A DNA stretch of 13,193 nucleotides from NCBI GenBank assembly GCA_009773995.1, contig VSMY01000076.1, forward strand, positions 1 through 13,193. Direction: 5' to 3'. This document shows positions 12,758 through 13,193 of the stretch, one piece after another. A model generated the notes under the pieces. The model did not search any database, had not been told where the DNA came from, and saw only the letters and a program-made list of their open reading frames with translations. A program made the translations under genes and the position numbers. Positions within the stretch are counted from its first letter, which is position 1; every line of letters begins with the position of its first letter. This stretch comes from Oscillibacter sp. (GTDB lineage Bacteria > Bacillota > Clostridia > Oscillospirales > Oscillospiraceae).

Positions 12758-13193
12758 TCAGTGGGTGGTCTTCCTCACAACCCGTCCCCCGATGAATTCA
12801 ATGACGCAGACGATGAGCACCAGCAGCACCACCGTCACGTTGGTCACATCGCCCCAGTTCCGGTCGTGGCCGTAGCGGACGGCGAAGTCTCCCAGGCCCC
12901 CGGCCCCCACCACGCCGGCCATGGCCGTCAGGTTCAGCAGGCTCACCAGGGTGATGGTGGTCCCTCGGGCAATGGCGGCCACGCTCTCCCGGAGGTAGAC
13001 CCGGAAGATGATCTCCCAGGGGCTGGAGCCCATGGAGAGGGCCGCCTCCACAAGGCCGTGGTCCAGCTCCGCCAGGGCGCTTTCCACCTGCCGGGAAAAG
13101 AAGGGCACCGACCCGAAGACCAGAGGCACGATGGCGCCCCGGACGTACAGCGTGGTCCCCGCCAGGGCACGGGACAGAGGCATGACCCAGGTC
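12758..13193 (-). CDS. metI: MetI-type ABC transporter permease, C-terminal part (gene cut by window edge)
   Basis: About 145 C-terminal residues of a binding-protein-dependent permease; the gene begins beyond base 13193. The reading frame runs through the edge (the first visible residues are TWVMPLSRALAGT), so the ATG at 13183 is an internal methionine. The EAA loop that contacts the ATPase is clear (EAALSMGSSPWEIIFRVYLRES), and TAMAGVVGAGGLGDFAVRYG is the hallmark of MetI. At least three hydrophobic helices are visible, the last near VTVVLLVLIVCVIEFIGG. Together with a MetN ATPase and the downstream MetQ-like lipoprotein it would form a methionine-type importer in the cytoplasmic membrane. 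Confidence 0.93.
   Translation of the reverse strand, partial: TWVMPLSRALAGTTLYVRGAIVPLVFGSVPFFSRQVESALAELDHGLVEAALSMGSSPWEIIFRVYLRESVAAIARGTTITLVSLLNLTAMAGVVGAGGLGDFAVRYGHDRNWGDVTNVTVVLLVLIVCVIEFIGGRVVRKTTH

Noticed and set aside
12728..12759. A 6-bp inverted repeat (GACGGA / TCCGTC) between the permease and lipoprotein genes.
   Set aside because: Short stem with a 20-base loop and no good T-run; likely chance.

Overview
The window looks like chromosomal DNA of a GC-rich, endospore-forming Firmicute of class Clostridia. The evidence is an intact spoIIIA sporulation operon, a tyrosyl T-box, strong AGGAGG-type ribosome binding sites, frequent TTG/GTG starts and high GC. The protein sequences have the flavour of gut Oscillospiraceae (Flavonifractor/Oscillibacter-like), but that placement is an inference from general resemblance. 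Most genes are on the minus strand; two are on the plus strand. The GC richness produces many long open frames antisense to real genes, and these are left out.

Layout, left to right. (1) 1-4236, minus strand: spoIIIAH (cut by the left edge), spoIIIAG, AF, AE, AD, AC, AB and AA. The genes are tightly packed, with several start/stop overlaps, and are read from spoIIIAA toward the left edge. A sigma-E-like promoter lies just upstream of spoIIIAA. The products build the mother-cell-to-forespore channel of the engulfed forespore. (2) 4365-5921, minus: an ECF-type sigma factor followed by a membrane-anchored DUF4179-like protein, probably its regulator, closed by a perfect 15-bp hairpin. (3) 6041-7609, minus: tyrS with a complete tyrosine T-box leader (sigma-A promoter, UAC specifier, UGGU T-box, competing antiterminator and terminator) and its own downstream terminator. 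(4) 7669-9208, plus: an orphan charged coiled-coil protein, then an SPL-like radical SAM protein with its own promoter and a strong terminator that covers the stop codon. (5) 9214-13193, minus: an operon fragment read from the right edge. It contains a MetI-type permease (cut), a MetQ/NlpA lipoprotein, a GlcD-type FAD 2-hydroxyacid dehydrogenase and a class I aminotransferase whose start lies inside the dehydrogenase gene.

How the genes work together. The spoIIIA block is a textbook sporulation machine. The sigma factor/DUF4179 pair looks like a small envelope-signalling unit. The most thought-provoking arrangement is block 5. A methionine-type importer, a 2-hydroxyacid oxidase and an aminotransferase together could import a hydroxy acid (for example the methionine hydroxy analogue), oxidise it to the 2-oxo acid and aminate it to an amino acid. 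Gene families and gene order support this; the substrate is unproven. No mobile element, CRISPR array, rRNA or tRNA gene was seen.
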